64,000 bases of DNA, from positions 14,417,001-14,481,000 of the forward strand of contig NC_092561.1 in the NCBI RefSeq assembly GCF_037975245.1. The letters run 5' to 3'. Of this stretch, positions 1 to 11,837 are shown piece after piece. Both the position numbers and the translations under genes were made by a program. The notes below the pieces were generated by a model that saw only the letters and a program-made list of their open reading frames with translations, had not been told where the DNA came from and searched no databases. The first letter of the stretch is position 1. Each line of letters starts with the position of its first letter. The DNA comes from Apostichopus japonicus. Taxonomy: Eukaryota; Echinodermata; Holothuroidea; Aspidochirotida; Stichopodidae.

Positions 1-344
1 CACTACTGGTGTAATTTTGACCGGTCTGTTAGGGTTGAAGGAGGTTTTTCTATATTGGTTGTCCATAGATGACATTTTTTGCAACATTATGGGTATGTTT
101 TGAAGTGAATTTACTCACGAGAAATGTGAATTTTTCAAATTCGGAACAAATAATGGGCTGAAAACCTTAAAATGTGGGGCTGTCGAATCACCTACAAAAG
201 CAATGATCCACAGGACATGCTATGAGGTCGAACATGATGTGTAACTGGTGAAAATCTTCAAAAAGATTATGGATGGGAAAAACTATTGGGAAATACTTGG
301 CTCTCAGGCAAAAGTGTACATCTGGTTGGTCATTTTCAAGCCCG

Positions 345-480
345 AGAAGTGCCAGTTCCGGTGATCTGGGGGGTATCAAAACCAGAAATTTTCTTGTACG
401 CTGCGCGCCAACCGATGGTAGCGCTCCGCTTAGATAGCAATTCGCGCCCCCGGGTTAGAAAATCCTGGATACGCCCCTGT
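345..480 (-). mobile_element. Part of a hAT-type MITE
   Basis: Reverse copy of the GCGGAGCGCCACCA / TTGGCGCGGAGCGTACA module also found at 8.6, 55.8 and 56.1 kb. It ends at CCTGGATACGCCCCTG, the complement of the CAGGGGCGTA terminus. The other end was not located. Confidence 0.6.
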
Positions 481-1171
481 AGTATTTTGAAACCAAATTT
501 TTTTTCAAATTTTACTTCATCTAAGGCCTATTAAATTATGCAACATGAAGGCTGTAATTTGAAAAGCATTTCTGCAACATTTTAGTGAAGGCTGCAAAAT
601 AGACCAACATTCACCTAAGATTGTATGCATGTGTGATAACTCATGAGGGGAAATAAATACTGCACACTGAAACCAAAGGAGGGACGGGCTAAGGTTTCTT
701 TGCTATATATATATGGTGGGGCTATAAGATGCATAATTATAGGGTTTCCTTAAAAGGTTTTAAAGACATTACTTTAGAAAAACACAAATTTAAAGCTAAG
801 TTTTATATTTATGATGCATTGGTAGTTGCTTTTAAATGTGGCAAATAAGGGGTGAGATGGGAGAACACTAGTTTGAAAGTGGAGGGGCGTGCCCCTTGGG
901 CCCCAGCCTGGCTACCTGACTGCTAAAGAGGGTTTCATATTCAAATGGAGCCATAAAGCCACCTTAGACAAATGTTCAGTGAATGATAAAGAATAAAAGA
1001 CTGATATACACTGCAAAGTCATGTTGAGGTAAAACATTTCTTGAACATTTTTTATGGCAATTTAAGACTATACAAAAAGTTGAAGTTCGATGAAAGATCT
1101 TCGAAAAATTGCTGCAGAGTTCACCTGAAAGGTACCTCATAGTAATGAAACAACCAAGATGTTGTTATTGC

Positions 1172-1521
1172 CAAGGGCGTAGGAACCGGGGGGGGGGTTG
1201 AAAAATATGGTGGGGCGGAAGTATCATTCCGCCCCCCCCCCCCGCTTCGCAAGTCAGAAAACCCCTTTTTCATTTCCAAATGAGAAAAAAATCTCATTTG
1301 GAGCATCAAATTGCATCTAAGGCCAGGTGAAAATGCAAAATTATTTACAAAATGGAGTGGGTGTTGAAGTGTGCTATATTGCACCAAATTGCATCTGAGG
1401 CCACCTGGAAATGCAAAAAATTTCCAAAGGGGAGGGGGCACCCCCTCCCATTAGACCCCTTCCCCAGGCCGGCCATCAGTCTTCAGCCCCCCCTACTCAA
1501 AAGGACCTTCCTACGCCACTG
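1172..1521. mobile_element. hAT-type MITE, 350 bp
   Basis: Termini CAAGGGCGTAGGAA and TTCCTACGCCACTG form imperfect terminal inverted repeats. Exact 8-bp target duplications GTTATTGC lie at 1164-1171 and 1522-1529. It has poly-G and poly-C runs inside and no coding capacity. A second copy is at 58902-59241. Confidence 0.88.
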
Positions 1522-1529
1522 GTTATTGC

Positions 1530-3419
1530 TGTGTAAGTTGAGGATGCAGGTGTTTGGAAAATAGGTTCAAACCCACCCATATCGCATCTGCAAAACGATT
1601 TTGGATAAAACATCCAAACATGTATATTTATCCGTACTTTCTATTTTCAATGAATATATCAGATTGTCCAAGTGGAAACAGCTATACATATGCCTTCTTG
1701 CAAACTAAAGTCAAGATGGAAAAAGAAATAGATTACCTCACTAAAAAATATCGCCCCACCCTCCCATAAAATTGTTGTAGGATTTTTTTAATATGTCGCT
1801 TAAAGGCATTGAAGACTCGCCCACAAAGAAACGTCTGATGCCGGTAATCTGACCTAGTCTCCATCCCAGAAAATAGACACATAGTTTGCTACCGTCGGTA
1901 ATAGAAACCCTGCAAGGCAATGAAACTTTCTCCCAACGTATCAACCGCTTACCAGATCACTCTGACTTTTCTCATCCAAACAGAAGCACAGAAATTCCTC
2001 TCGATTTTAAATACTACGACTACAACGCCTTTAATGATGTAGCCTCAAATGATGGTCTTTAATATTTTTGAAGGATTGGGGATTTATTGGTCGTTTCTCA
2101 GTCCCCAATGGAAGATCCTGGTTTCTTGGGTCTGAAAGTCTGCAAACCGCCGACTTATATGATAACTTGTTGGGGTACAATATATAATTAAGACGCCCTG
2201 TACTCCGAAGGCACTGCGGTATACGCTATGATGACCGCAATGCTCTCTTAAAACGTTAATAAGAAAAAAGATCAGGAGTGACATAATTAGAGAATTTTCA
2301 TGTATTTCGGTCCATCAGAGAAATGAGAAGTAATTTTTTTTCAGTATACTTTATGCAAAACACTTCATAGTTGGTTTTGTAAGAACAAAGCAGAAATTCC
2401 GGTTACAATTCCTTTTTATCATCAATTTAAATTCATTCTTGTTATTAAATTGTTCCCTTTCATTATTGGCATAATAGGGACCCGTTGACGGTCCTTTTTA
2501 CTCTCTCTTCAATAACCTTTAAATACATTGCCGGGTTCTTGCTCTGGCATCCGGTGATCTCCAATTTGTTTTTGATTCCGTCGAAATTGATTACAAAAAT
2601 CCCTGTCTGAAATAATCATCTCTGTAAAACTATCGTTATATGTGTTTTTGTTTTTGAAGTTGTTAAAACTCGAAAGAATACGATTAATAAAACAGGTGCT
2701 GAAACATGGAAACGGTAATATTTTAAGACAAAATAACTTGTCAGGTAAAGAGGTCTACTATATTCAGAATTAATAATAAAAACAAAATATATTTAAGTAC
2801 AAAGGACAAAATTCGTTCACATTTTTTACGTGGACTACTTCTTAAAATGGTGGTTTCCAAGGCAGGAAACTCACGACACGAGGTGTGACGCGGACGGCAA
2901 TAGACCTTAAAACATGGTCTCAAAAGAAACAGGTAGTGGTTGCCTATATAAAGCTGTTGTTTTTTTATTGACGTCTTCAAGTTTACCAACCCCTACCAAA
3001 TATTACTCAAAAATCAGACTGAAATTAATCAAGCTATGACACCTCTAGAAACATTTCACTAAACACAGATTAATGAACAAGTTATGATTCCAGCTGGTGC
3101 CTAATATTTCGTGACCAATAAATCTCTTGTCGCCCAGAAAATTGGTATTAACGACAGTTGCCTTTAGTCTAGACGTGTACTTTTAACATTTGACATGAAA
3201 CTTCACCAGTCAAATTAATAACTACAGGATAAACATGCTCAGTATTAACTTGTACTAGACTGAAACCCCCTTCAAAATCAGTCAAAACACCAGCTGAAGG
3301 CTGGGGGTGGAGTCACTTTAACAAGAGAAGAAATAAGTAGAACAGGTCGGAGCAGAAAAGGATAGATAAGAAAGCAAAAACAAGAAACAAAATCCATCAG
3401 TGTCACCAGATCATTTCGA
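1530..3419. other. 3' flank of the anoctamin gene
   Basis: Contains only short frames without recognisable domains, plus the presumed 3' UTR. No second gene seen. Confidence 0.6.
2964..2969 (-). promoter_or_regulatory. Possible polyadenylation signal of the anoctamin gene
   Basis: AATAAA on the minus strand about 450 bases after the stop codon. Hexamer match only; a 3' UTR of that length is plausible but unproven. Confidence 0.25.
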
Positions 3420-3548
3420 TTACGCCATCACTTTAATACGACGAACCTTATAATCTAAGTATTTCTCTCTTTTCATTTGGTCCCTTACATCTTCTGGGAC
3501 ATCTGGAATGACAAAAGCCATGGCTATTTTGATGAGGAATATAATATG
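3420..3548 (-). CDS. Anoctamin exon c25, C-terminus and stop
   Basis: 129 nt including TAA: HIIFLIKIAMAFVIPDVPED, then VRDQMKREKYLDYKVRRIKV and MA. The IPDVPxDV and REKYL motifs are typical of the C-terminal end. The tail is short. The nearest AATAAA on the minus strand that I noticed is at 2964-2969. Confidence 0.93.
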   Translation of the reverse strand, partial: HIIFLIKIAMAFVIPDVPEDVRDQMKREKYLDYKVRRIKVMA

Positions 3549-4062
3549 CTGTAGAGAAAGAAGAAGTATAGAAAAGAACAAAACTTTAAAAGGAAAAGAT
3601 ATTTGCAAACGCACAATTGGAGAGATATTGACCACTTAATCTTGCAGTGAAATATTACTGCAAGATTGTCGTTCATGCATATTCAACAAGTGAAAAAGCT
3701 GCTGCTGATAAGTATATAAAAAATATTGACTTTCATATATTACTCGTAGTGTTTGACGCAAGTTACAAGTGTCTCCCCCTTGTTGTCCTTGGCCATCGGG
3801 CACCGCCGGTTGCTAGAACGGTCATGCAAACCCGACAGAGAATAAATTTGTGAACATGAAAATCTCAAAAATAAAAGGTAAACGATATGTCCGAAAAATA
3901 AAATAAACTGGCTAGCTTTACGATGACTATAATGTTTAGGAATTTATACTTGTTCACTTTCAGTTATAAGTTCAGCAGTAGAATTGTCACCATCTATTGC
4001 AGATGATGAAGACTATAAGATCGGATTGAATGTTTTAAAACAAGAAAGAATTTTCAGTTTAC

Positions 4063-4162
4063 CTCAAAAAATAATACGAAGAGTAGTTTTCTAGCAATTA
4101 TGAGCCAATAGTCTTTGGTGTGGTCGTAAGGCAGGTTAGGTCCCGTGTTATATCCGCGGTAT
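4063..4162 (-). CDS. Anoctamin exon c24, TM10 start
   Basis: 100 nt: R completed across the junction, then YRGYNTGPNL and DYWLIIARKLLFVLFFE. Matches CRYRxY...WxxxAxxLxFVxxFE. Acceptor GGTAG, donor GTAAAC. Confidence 0.94.
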
Positions 4163-5140
4163 CTACCAACAGAAAAAAACCAGTTTTTGTTTCTTGAACT
4201 AAACAAATGATGTATCTTAACCTTTATCTATACAAGTTAATACATTAAGCTGAAATCAGGATAAAATGTATCACTTTCTTAAAAGTTTTGTGCAGTATGG
4301 TCCCATCAGAAACAATATACTAATAGTAAAGTTGAGAATAAATGACTTGTTAACACGGAGTGTTCATAATAGAACTATTAAAGGATGACTTGAGCTAGAA
4401 ATTTATATTTGATATTTTACAGTTTACAGGGTAAAAAAAGGAGAAACAGTGAAGTGTTAGTAATTTGTCTCTAACTATTGCAGCTTTTAGATATTCAGCT
4501 TTAAAATATGTTTAATCTATGGAATGCTCATTTAATGCTAAACTGACGATGATGCTGGCCCCTCAGTGTATGCTGAAAAGTTCATTTTAATCCATTGATT
4601 TTTATTAAATTCTAAGAATTTAACCAATTTACATGTTATTTTGAGTTTTTAACAACGGAACATCCATATATGACATTCAATATCATTTGTCCTTCATGAA
4701 TTTGTTATTTCATTGTTAACATGTTATCAAAGGCTATACAAGTCTTGTACGTTTACTTTTTATGTTTTGTGTTGCATTTGCAGGACTTGACCTAGTGATC
4801 TGATTGTTAGACTAAGTAGCCCAGCCACTGTAATTGATGGGCTTCTGAAGTTTTATGCCTCATTTCCACAAAATTAAATTGTGTCTAATAACATGATGGG
4901 CAGATCACTTTCATTTAGGGTAAACAACATACTAAGTTTAATTGTGTGCCTTAAGGCACCCTTTAATTAAGTGTTAATTACAGTACATGGTGAACAATCG
5001 ATCTTGTAACATTTAGTTTGATGAATCACAATCACCTTTCTTATTGACAGAGAGAGAGACACCCTGTACATCTGTAGATTAATATATACTGTCAGAAACA
5101 GGCAACTAAAAGGAAAAAGCATAGAGGATCTAGTTAATAC

Positions 5141-5316
5141 CTGCACTCAGTCACATTAGGGAAACTTGAATTCACTGGAGCAGAGCCGTTTTCAAAGTTT
5201 GAAACGTTGAATACTGAGAGGGAGAATTCCATATAGCCCGCGAGTTCACCTTCCCCGTAATAGGTTTGGTAAACTGTTTGTGGAATGAACTCCGAAGTGA
5301 ATGCAATGATCAGTGC
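5141..5316 (-). CDS. Anoctamin exon c23, TM9 and loop
   Basis: 176 nt: ALIIAFTSEFIPQTVYQTYY through SLSVFNVSNF to NVTEC plus two bases. IAFTSxFIPxxVY is a family hallmark; several N-x-S/T sites in the following loop fit an extracellular position. Acceptor CTGTAG, donor GTATTA. Confidence 0.95.
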
Positions 5317-6620
5317 CTACAGTGGGAGGAAGAAACTTGAAACTGAAACTTCTGTCATGAACATGATAATGAATCAAGGCAATAAATAATGAATTCAAAC
5401 ATGTGGCAGGGAAATCAAAACGAAGGTTACAGAATAACTTTATATAGTTCGTTAACGACTCGGTAAGTCTTTATAATTGTCTCAACCAGACCAAAAAATG
5501 TGACGAGTAAAAATCGAGTCAGTCATACATCATGGTTTAACAAGCTGGTTTTGCCACTTACCACATCAGTAGATTCATTATTGCCTAGAGATATCAGTGC
5601 CATCTTACTCGATATAACCTACTGTACAGAACATATGTTCAACTATATGTATAGGCTCCGTGGTCAGAAACCTTCTCGCCTGTTGTTGGTAATTATCTTC
5701 TGTTTTGATTGCTACCCTAATAGCTTTGCTCGGGATATGTCTTATGGTGAACGTCCACGTTAGTTGTTTTACTTTTACTTACTCCATAAGGCAAGTTGTG
5801 TGATAGACAATTTTGGGCATACCCTCTTAGATTTTCTAAAATGGTATATGTAAACGGTTACCGTATACTTAGTAGCGTTTAAACACAATTTCAATTAGTG
5901 TAAGATGTAGCTAATTTGCGAACAGTGTAATAAATTTCTGGGAAACATCACATAGCTATAGATTACAGATACTATCTTCGTGCATGAGAGACTGACAAAG
6001 TGAGATAGATAGTATGTGTCTGTGTTTGGAGGAAGGGGGAGATTGGTGGTTAATAAAGTGACTAATTCCAGTCGACTTTATGTAGTTTCTATAAAATACT
6101 CCTGGAGGCGTTACACTGAATGTTGAGTCGCTGTGATGAATCTTTCATATTTCTTTTTGAAACGAGAACGTACTTCTATTCATGAATTAATAAACCAGGA
6201 ATATAATAACGGTATTGTCAAACCAATGCCGGCACTAGACAACACTTTGATATTTTAGAATCATGAGCATTTGCCCTACCACTTTAAATAATAAGTTGTA
6301 AAACTGAAGACATTATGTCACATATATAGACTAGCTCAAGTCTTCCGACTTGTTTGTTAATGAACAATACAAACAATAATCCTCCTAAATGAAATAAGAT
6401 TTCCTTAAGCTTAACGGAGAAGTTCTTCATCAGTAGAATATCTATCATACATAACAATGCTAATAATTGTTTCTACTTCAACGTTGCTCCTACATTCATC
6501 TCGTAATTAATTTAACAAATAATGATTTAAGTAGAAAAAATCTTCATTCCAGAACAAACGTAAAACTGTGGCACAAAACTGTTATAGTCCGGATCAAATA
6601 AACACATATACTATACTTAC

Positions 6621-6673
6621 GTTAGTCAGAACCGATAAATTTCCAATTGCTGAAAGTATTATGTACCATGACC
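6621..6673 (-). CDS. Anoctamin exon c22
   Basis: 53 nt: SWYIILSAIGNLSVLTN after completing G. Matches the DIGxWxxIL...IGxLSVxTN segment. Acceptor TTACAG, donor GTAAGT. Confidence 0.94.
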
Positions 6674-7165
6674 CTGTAACAAATGTCATAAAAATATAGC
6701 TCATGATGGGATTTAACAACGACCTTCACTGCTGTTTGACTATTTGGAATGGACTGCAACGATATATGTCTGATTGAGTGCACAAAATAGACATGTATGA
6801 TTAAGTTGGTGATTATCAGATTTGATAATTGGATTTGACAGCATATGTAATACATGTCTGCTTATAAAACAATTCATGCCGCAAAAAAAAAATTCTTTTT
6901 CTTGATAGTGCTTAATGGCAGAATGAGCTGAGGTTGACTAACACTATAAAAAATCCTCTTCCTTTTATTTATACTGTTTTATTATCTTGTCTCGCATGCA
7001 TCATATATATTACAAATGCTCTGGTTGAGTTCAGCTCAGATTGCTCTACCTTGAGTTTTTATCTTTCGCCTTGAATGGAGACAAATTATATGAAAAGACG
7101 AAATTATCTAGAGAAAACATTGTGCATTGCTGATGACACGCCATCATCACCGCTATTAAACTCAC

Positions 7166-7318
7166 CGATATCTTCAGCCCTGGCAGCGTACTTTCTACGA
7201 CATTGTGTTAATATCTTATAGGCATCCAACCTGATCTCGATGAGATTGTTCAGGAGAGCGAAGAAAGGAGCCAATGGGAATGCCGCAACAAAGATGGTGG
7301 TGAAACCGAACTGAATCG
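7166..7318 (-). CDS. Anoctamin exon c21, TM7-TM8 core
   Basis: 153 nt: [34 protein letters not shown] and ARAEDI. This is the most conserved block of the family; the E and D of IEIRLDA fit the TM8 Ca2+ site. The acceptor has a T-rich tract (TTTTTTTTAG); donor GTGAG. Confidence 0.97.
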
Positions 7319-8245
7319 CTAAAAAAAAGAGAAAAAAAGCAAATCATTCTTGGTTTCCCGAAATGAAAACCTATGGAGTCATTCTTACCGACCTTGCATA
7401 CTTTCGAGGGACCGCATATTTTAAAGTCGTGACGAATTAACCAGGTCACACATCCGGAGTCTATGCATGCTAAGTTCTTTAATGCCGCCCTCATTTACTT
7501 TCAGGGGAACCATTTCATTCTGTAGTTTTGATTAGCTTGGCGATAAAGGACCTCTTTGAATATGACATCCGACTTTTCGCATTTTTTGTCAAATCCATTT
7601 CCTTCTGGCAACGCCGTCTGAGCTCTGTTGTTAACTTTAACTTTTATTCCCACTTAAAGGTCTACGGAAACTTATGAACAACATTGTCCCAACCACTTTA
7701 ATAAGCATTATAAATCATGAAAATAGCCCCACCTTTCATCAAAATCCATCACAGATTGACCACTTTACACGTCTTTTCTTAATTCTAGTTTTAATAATGA
7801 AATACACAATAGGTAATTACGTACATTGATGATGTAAAGGGTGTGACTGCCTTATTTTCTGTTAATTTATTCCATTGTTTTTACAACCTTCGTTTCAAGG
7901 ACACTGAACATACGTTTGTGATTTTCAATGAGTTTGAAAAATTTATCAAAACTTCGAATGCGCACATATCGTGGAAACGAAATAGCTTTTCGTAAAATGT
8001 CAACAGATTTTCGATGAGATTTTCACACACAACAAATGTACTGCATATGGGGCTAATTTGCTAGGTGTCTGTAGTACTTTATTGACTCGGGAGGGATAAA
8101 CTGAAATTTGTTGGAACTGACATGTAAATTTACAATTTAACGTAGATCATTATACTGAGTGTCATCTCACTGGCAGTCTCTAACCACAAGAGATGATAGG
8201 TGATAATTTAAGAGGTGTAATCTATCCGGGTTCATTAATTCAGGT

Positions 8246-8843
8246 CAAGGGCGGCGGCAGCACTTTTAATCTGGGGGGGGTGCACCGACATCAAAGGGCA
8301 CTTTGCAGAAATATATTTAGTACCCTTTATAACTCCATCAACGCCCCCCCCCCCCCTCCTCAAGGAAAATATGCATACTAGCACTGCAATATCCAATGTG
8401 CAAATTGGGAAACAAGGAACAAGTTTTCTTTTGAGACAAAATGAGGTGAAATCATGCTGGTTGCTAATGTAGGAATCTTCCGAATTAGAGTTTATTTCTT
8501 GTTAATATCTTAACAATTGTTTTTCCATTCGAAATAGCTTTGAGTTTGACCCACATAAATTCATTAAAAGTCAGGGGCGTAGCCAGGATTTGCAAAGTTG
8601 TATGCACGACTATCTGAGCGGAGCGCCACCATCAGTTGGCGCGGAGCGTACAAGAAAATTTTTGGTTTTACAAACCCCTCAGATGGCCGGAAACGGCCCT
8701 TCCCGAGTGTTCATTCTGGTTCCCTGGCCTCTTGCTAACTTGAGACACCTCAATTTTTATGTAGAAAAAGGGCACATTTTTAACCTGAGGAAAAGTGGGG
8801 GGGGGGCACGTGCCCCCTGTGCCCCCCGGTTCCGCCGCCCTTG
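8246..8843. mobile_element. hAT-type MITE, about 598 bp, possibly composite
   Basis: Begins CAAGGGCGGCGGCAGC and ends GGTTCCGCCGCCCTTG. Flanking 8-mers ATTCAGGT and AATCAGGT differ by one base. Inside, at about 8573, a CAGGGGCGTAGCCAGG terminus starts and is followed by the shared GCGGAGCGCCACCA module, suggesting two fused or nested elements. It lies in the intron between c20 and c21. Confidence 0.75.
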
Positions 8844-9886
8844 AATCAGGTTGAATGAAATGAACCGGCAGAAAGGGGGTAGAATATATGCGTGCATGCT
8901 ACTGAACAATATTTGTATACGGTGAGATATTCGTAATGAAGAGGTTTGGGATCTTTGACTACGATTCCAAATGGGTTTCATAAGTCATTATAAGTAAAGT
9001 AACCGTTTTTCGCAATGTAAAGATATAACTAAAAAAGTCATCACGATACTAACCCCATTTCGAAAACTGGAATGATTAGAATTTTGAATGAAAACAAGAA
9101 AGGTAATTATACAGCTTATGTTCATTAACCTCATAAGCAAACGAAACAATCTCTACAGCCACATGCCTGTTCCAAGCCTACGAAGGGGGGGGGGGGAGGA
9201 ATTGAACCGCCCCCTCCCCATCCGAAAAAATAATAAATCAGTAACCCATTTCCATGATTACATAGCTTGATCGTTCAAAGTTACATTCGAATTAAATTCT
9301 TCCGTTTTGTTTTGCCAAAATATATGCTAGAGAGTAGGCCTACTACTATATAAGCAACCTATTTAAGGCATCAGCTAAGCTATAGTACCTACCAAGCTAT
9401 CAGGCTGACAGACTTGGTAGACTTGGTCGCTATATTTCATCGGTTACATAAAAGTGTTTACATATGACGGAACAGTACTATGGTTCGAATTCTTACTGTG
9501 TTGAACGTGATTTTGAAATAAATATATGAATGCATCATTAAATTGGACTAGATGTTCCAGACCAAAAGGAGGCACTCAATATAACAAAATAGAACTGACC
9601 AAAGGTCAGTGAATTTAACAATTAAAAAGCCCTCAACATGTCCTCTTTATCTACTTTCTCCCTTCAATCTCCTGTCCCAGGCCGGCAGTCCATAACTTCA
9701 AAATATATGAATCCCTCACCTCCTCTTCAATAAAGAAAATCTTTTTGTTTTCATGGTGCATTAGTCCTCTCCGTATGTCATAATTTTCGTTGTATCTTTA
9801 AACACATTGGTATGTAAGTGATTCTGTTCGTTCGTCGTCTGGCTGTCCTAATAATGGAATTGAGTTTTACATCTTAATTTTCTTAC

Positions 9887-10026
9887 CCATTTCAAGGTAT
9901 TCATGCAAGAGACCCAGTGAACTTATAGAGGAAAGATCATAATCCTTCTCGTATTGTTCAGATTCAGAAACGTTCTTTGCATTAGTCTTACGGAATCTGT
10001 ATGATCGTATGCGGTTGCGAATTACA
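9887..10026 (-). CDS. Anoctamin exon c20, TM7 start
   Basis: 140 nt: VIRNRIRSYRFRKTNAKN through YEKDYDL to LGLLHEYLEM. Both glutamates of HEYLEM fit the TM7 Ca2+-site positions. Acceptor TTCAG, donor GTAAGA. Confidence 0.95.
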
Positions 10027-10449
10027 CTGAAAAAAAATATATGAATATTTGCAGATTATCATATGTAAAAAAGCTGCAGATAAAAATATAACAAAATGTG
10101 CTGTGTCATATACTGAAGTTAAACGCACACTATACCTAATTCCTAGTATTTTTTTTTGAAACTGCTGATAATTTACTATGACCCTACCTAATGTTATATA
10201 ATTATTATTGCCTATATCATATATTACTGCCTGTCACAAAGAAGGCTCTTACCTTATACTTGAACAGTTAAAAAAGAAGAAAAAAATTCTGCAGAACGTT
10301 GTTTATTTGTAGGGTGAATTTATGAGGACCTTGTGACAAGATTAACCTATAGCCAAGATGTGACTAGAAAATTCCTAGATCAGTCAAGTGTTAGTTTTAA
10401 GGTTCTTCAAAATTCATTACAATATTTTCGGTAATTTGTTTTTACTTAC

Positions 10450-10547
10450 GGCCACCCTAGTTCCTGGAAGTTTCCAAGAAACTGTTTAACGCACATAATA
10501 GTCGCGATGTGGATAAAAAGTTCTTGCATGCAACCAGACACGTCACA
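10450..10547 (-). CDS. Anoctamin exon c19, TM6
   Basis: 98 nt: CDVSGCMQELFIHIATIMCV, then KQFLGNFQELGWP. Matches CDPxGCLxEL...KQ; the N and E of GNFQE align with Ca2+-site positions of TM6. Acceptor ATAG, donor GTAAGT. Confidence 0.94.
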
Positions 10548-10919
10548 CTATCATGAGAAAGTGATATTTACGTCAATACCTTGAAAACACAGAAGCAACA
10601 GAACGACTGGGTATTGTAACTCATCCTACAAATCTGGTATTGACTGATTACATTTACCAAATATCTTCCGTCCTGCTTTTTAATGAACATTTCCCCAGCC
10701 CTTGTCCCCTCCCTCCCCACAAAAGAGAAGAAAAACAATCAGATTTTTATTTCACATAGTTTTTGCTTTCGAAAACAACCTTTCACAGACTGGTGTCTAT
10801 ATGGAGATCGTGGTGAACAAATCAACTATCAGCTATTAGTATAATGACGATGTGACTTTCCTGTTGCCAGGTGCAATAGTCAACTTTGAGCATGGAAATA
10901 TCTTTTAAGTTCCTCTCAC

Positions 10920-10974
10920 CTCTTCTTGACGATAACCAAAGATCCTCCCATATGAATGGGGGTCTCCTGGCAGT
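10920..10974 (-). CDS. Anoctamin exon c18
   Basis: 55 nt: LPGDPHSYGRIFGYRQEE after completing K. It matches the PGDY...GYRxEEC loop before TM6. Acceptor TCTAG, donor GTGAGA. Confidence 0.92.
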
Positions 10975-11363
10975 CTAGAGAAGAAGATAACATGTAAGTC
11001 AAAACAGAACATGCATGAGCAACAATATTGCAAACTCAAGTACACATCTTTACCCCCACCCGCCCATGCCCTTCTTTATTTAAATGATCGTTGCGAATAT
11101 TTTGTACATTCACGTAAATTCTTTTCAAACTTGCAAGAAGAAACGACAAAGCAAAAGAAGAGAATCAGTTGAATAAGAACAAGCAAGAACTATGACTATA
11201 GAGTCATAGTTATTAAAGTATATGTTGTGCACTCACTGGCTTAGAGGTGTTAAACTGTTTTTTTTCAATTAGCACATTAGGCTAATCTTTTTTTATTATT
11301 AATTTCTAAGCATACCAAACATTGAACATGAAAAGTGCTATTGAAGCTTGCAGGCTTACTTAC

Positions 11364-11475
11364 TTTCCCTTCACGAACGCAATGTAAAAGCTGCTGGAGT
11401 AGAAGTTGAAGAATGATACTAGATAGTACTTAAATATTAAGCTATCTTCATATTCCGTTTCAGTACGATGTAACT
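11364..11475 (-). CDS. Anoctamin exon c17, TM5
   Basis: 112 nt: LHRTETEYEDSLIFKYYLVS, then a hydrophobic run ending FYIAFVKGK. HRTxTEYEDSLxFK and FYIAFxKGK are family hallmarks. Acceptor TTGCAG, donor GTAAGT. Confidence 0.96.
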
Positions 11476-11800
11476 CTGCAAATAAGAGAGAAGATTTAAT
11501 TACTGGCATGTTTGTAAGGTAAGGACAACAAGTATGCATTTTATGTAATGCACAGCCTGTTGCGACAATGGCTGTTTGTCGTCGTACGTGAACATAGTAA
11601 ATAGTATTCTTACGACACACCGGATATTCTGAGCAAAGATCGTATTACAACAGTGTGTGATTCAACAATAAGTATTTAAAAATACCTTGGCCAAAAAATA
11701 CTACAATGTTCAGAGGGAACATTCTTTTTCAATGAGCACGAAAAATGTAATACACCACAGTTGTCATATCAATATTTGTTCTTCAACTGCGTATACGTAC

Positions 11801-11837
11801 CCAGTTTGGTTAGCAAGACAACGATTCGCTGATAGAA
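11801..11837 (-). CDS. Anoctamin exon c16 (37 nt)
   Basis: FYQRIVVLLTKL plus one base that completes E with c17. It matches the family (Y)xxVAxxLTxxE stretch after TM4. Acceptor TCGTAG, donor GTACGT. Confidence 0.88.

Larger units (their letters stand above)
4163..9886. other. Introns between c20 and c25
   Basis: Apart from exons c21-c23 (c24 lies just below) and the MITE at 8246-8843, I see no features. A G-rich run at about 9185-9200 may be a MITE remnant. Confidence 0.6.

Noticed and set aside
7216-7494. 92-codon frame MRAALKNLA... as a gene
   Set aside because: It is the wrong frame of exon c21 continued into the intron.
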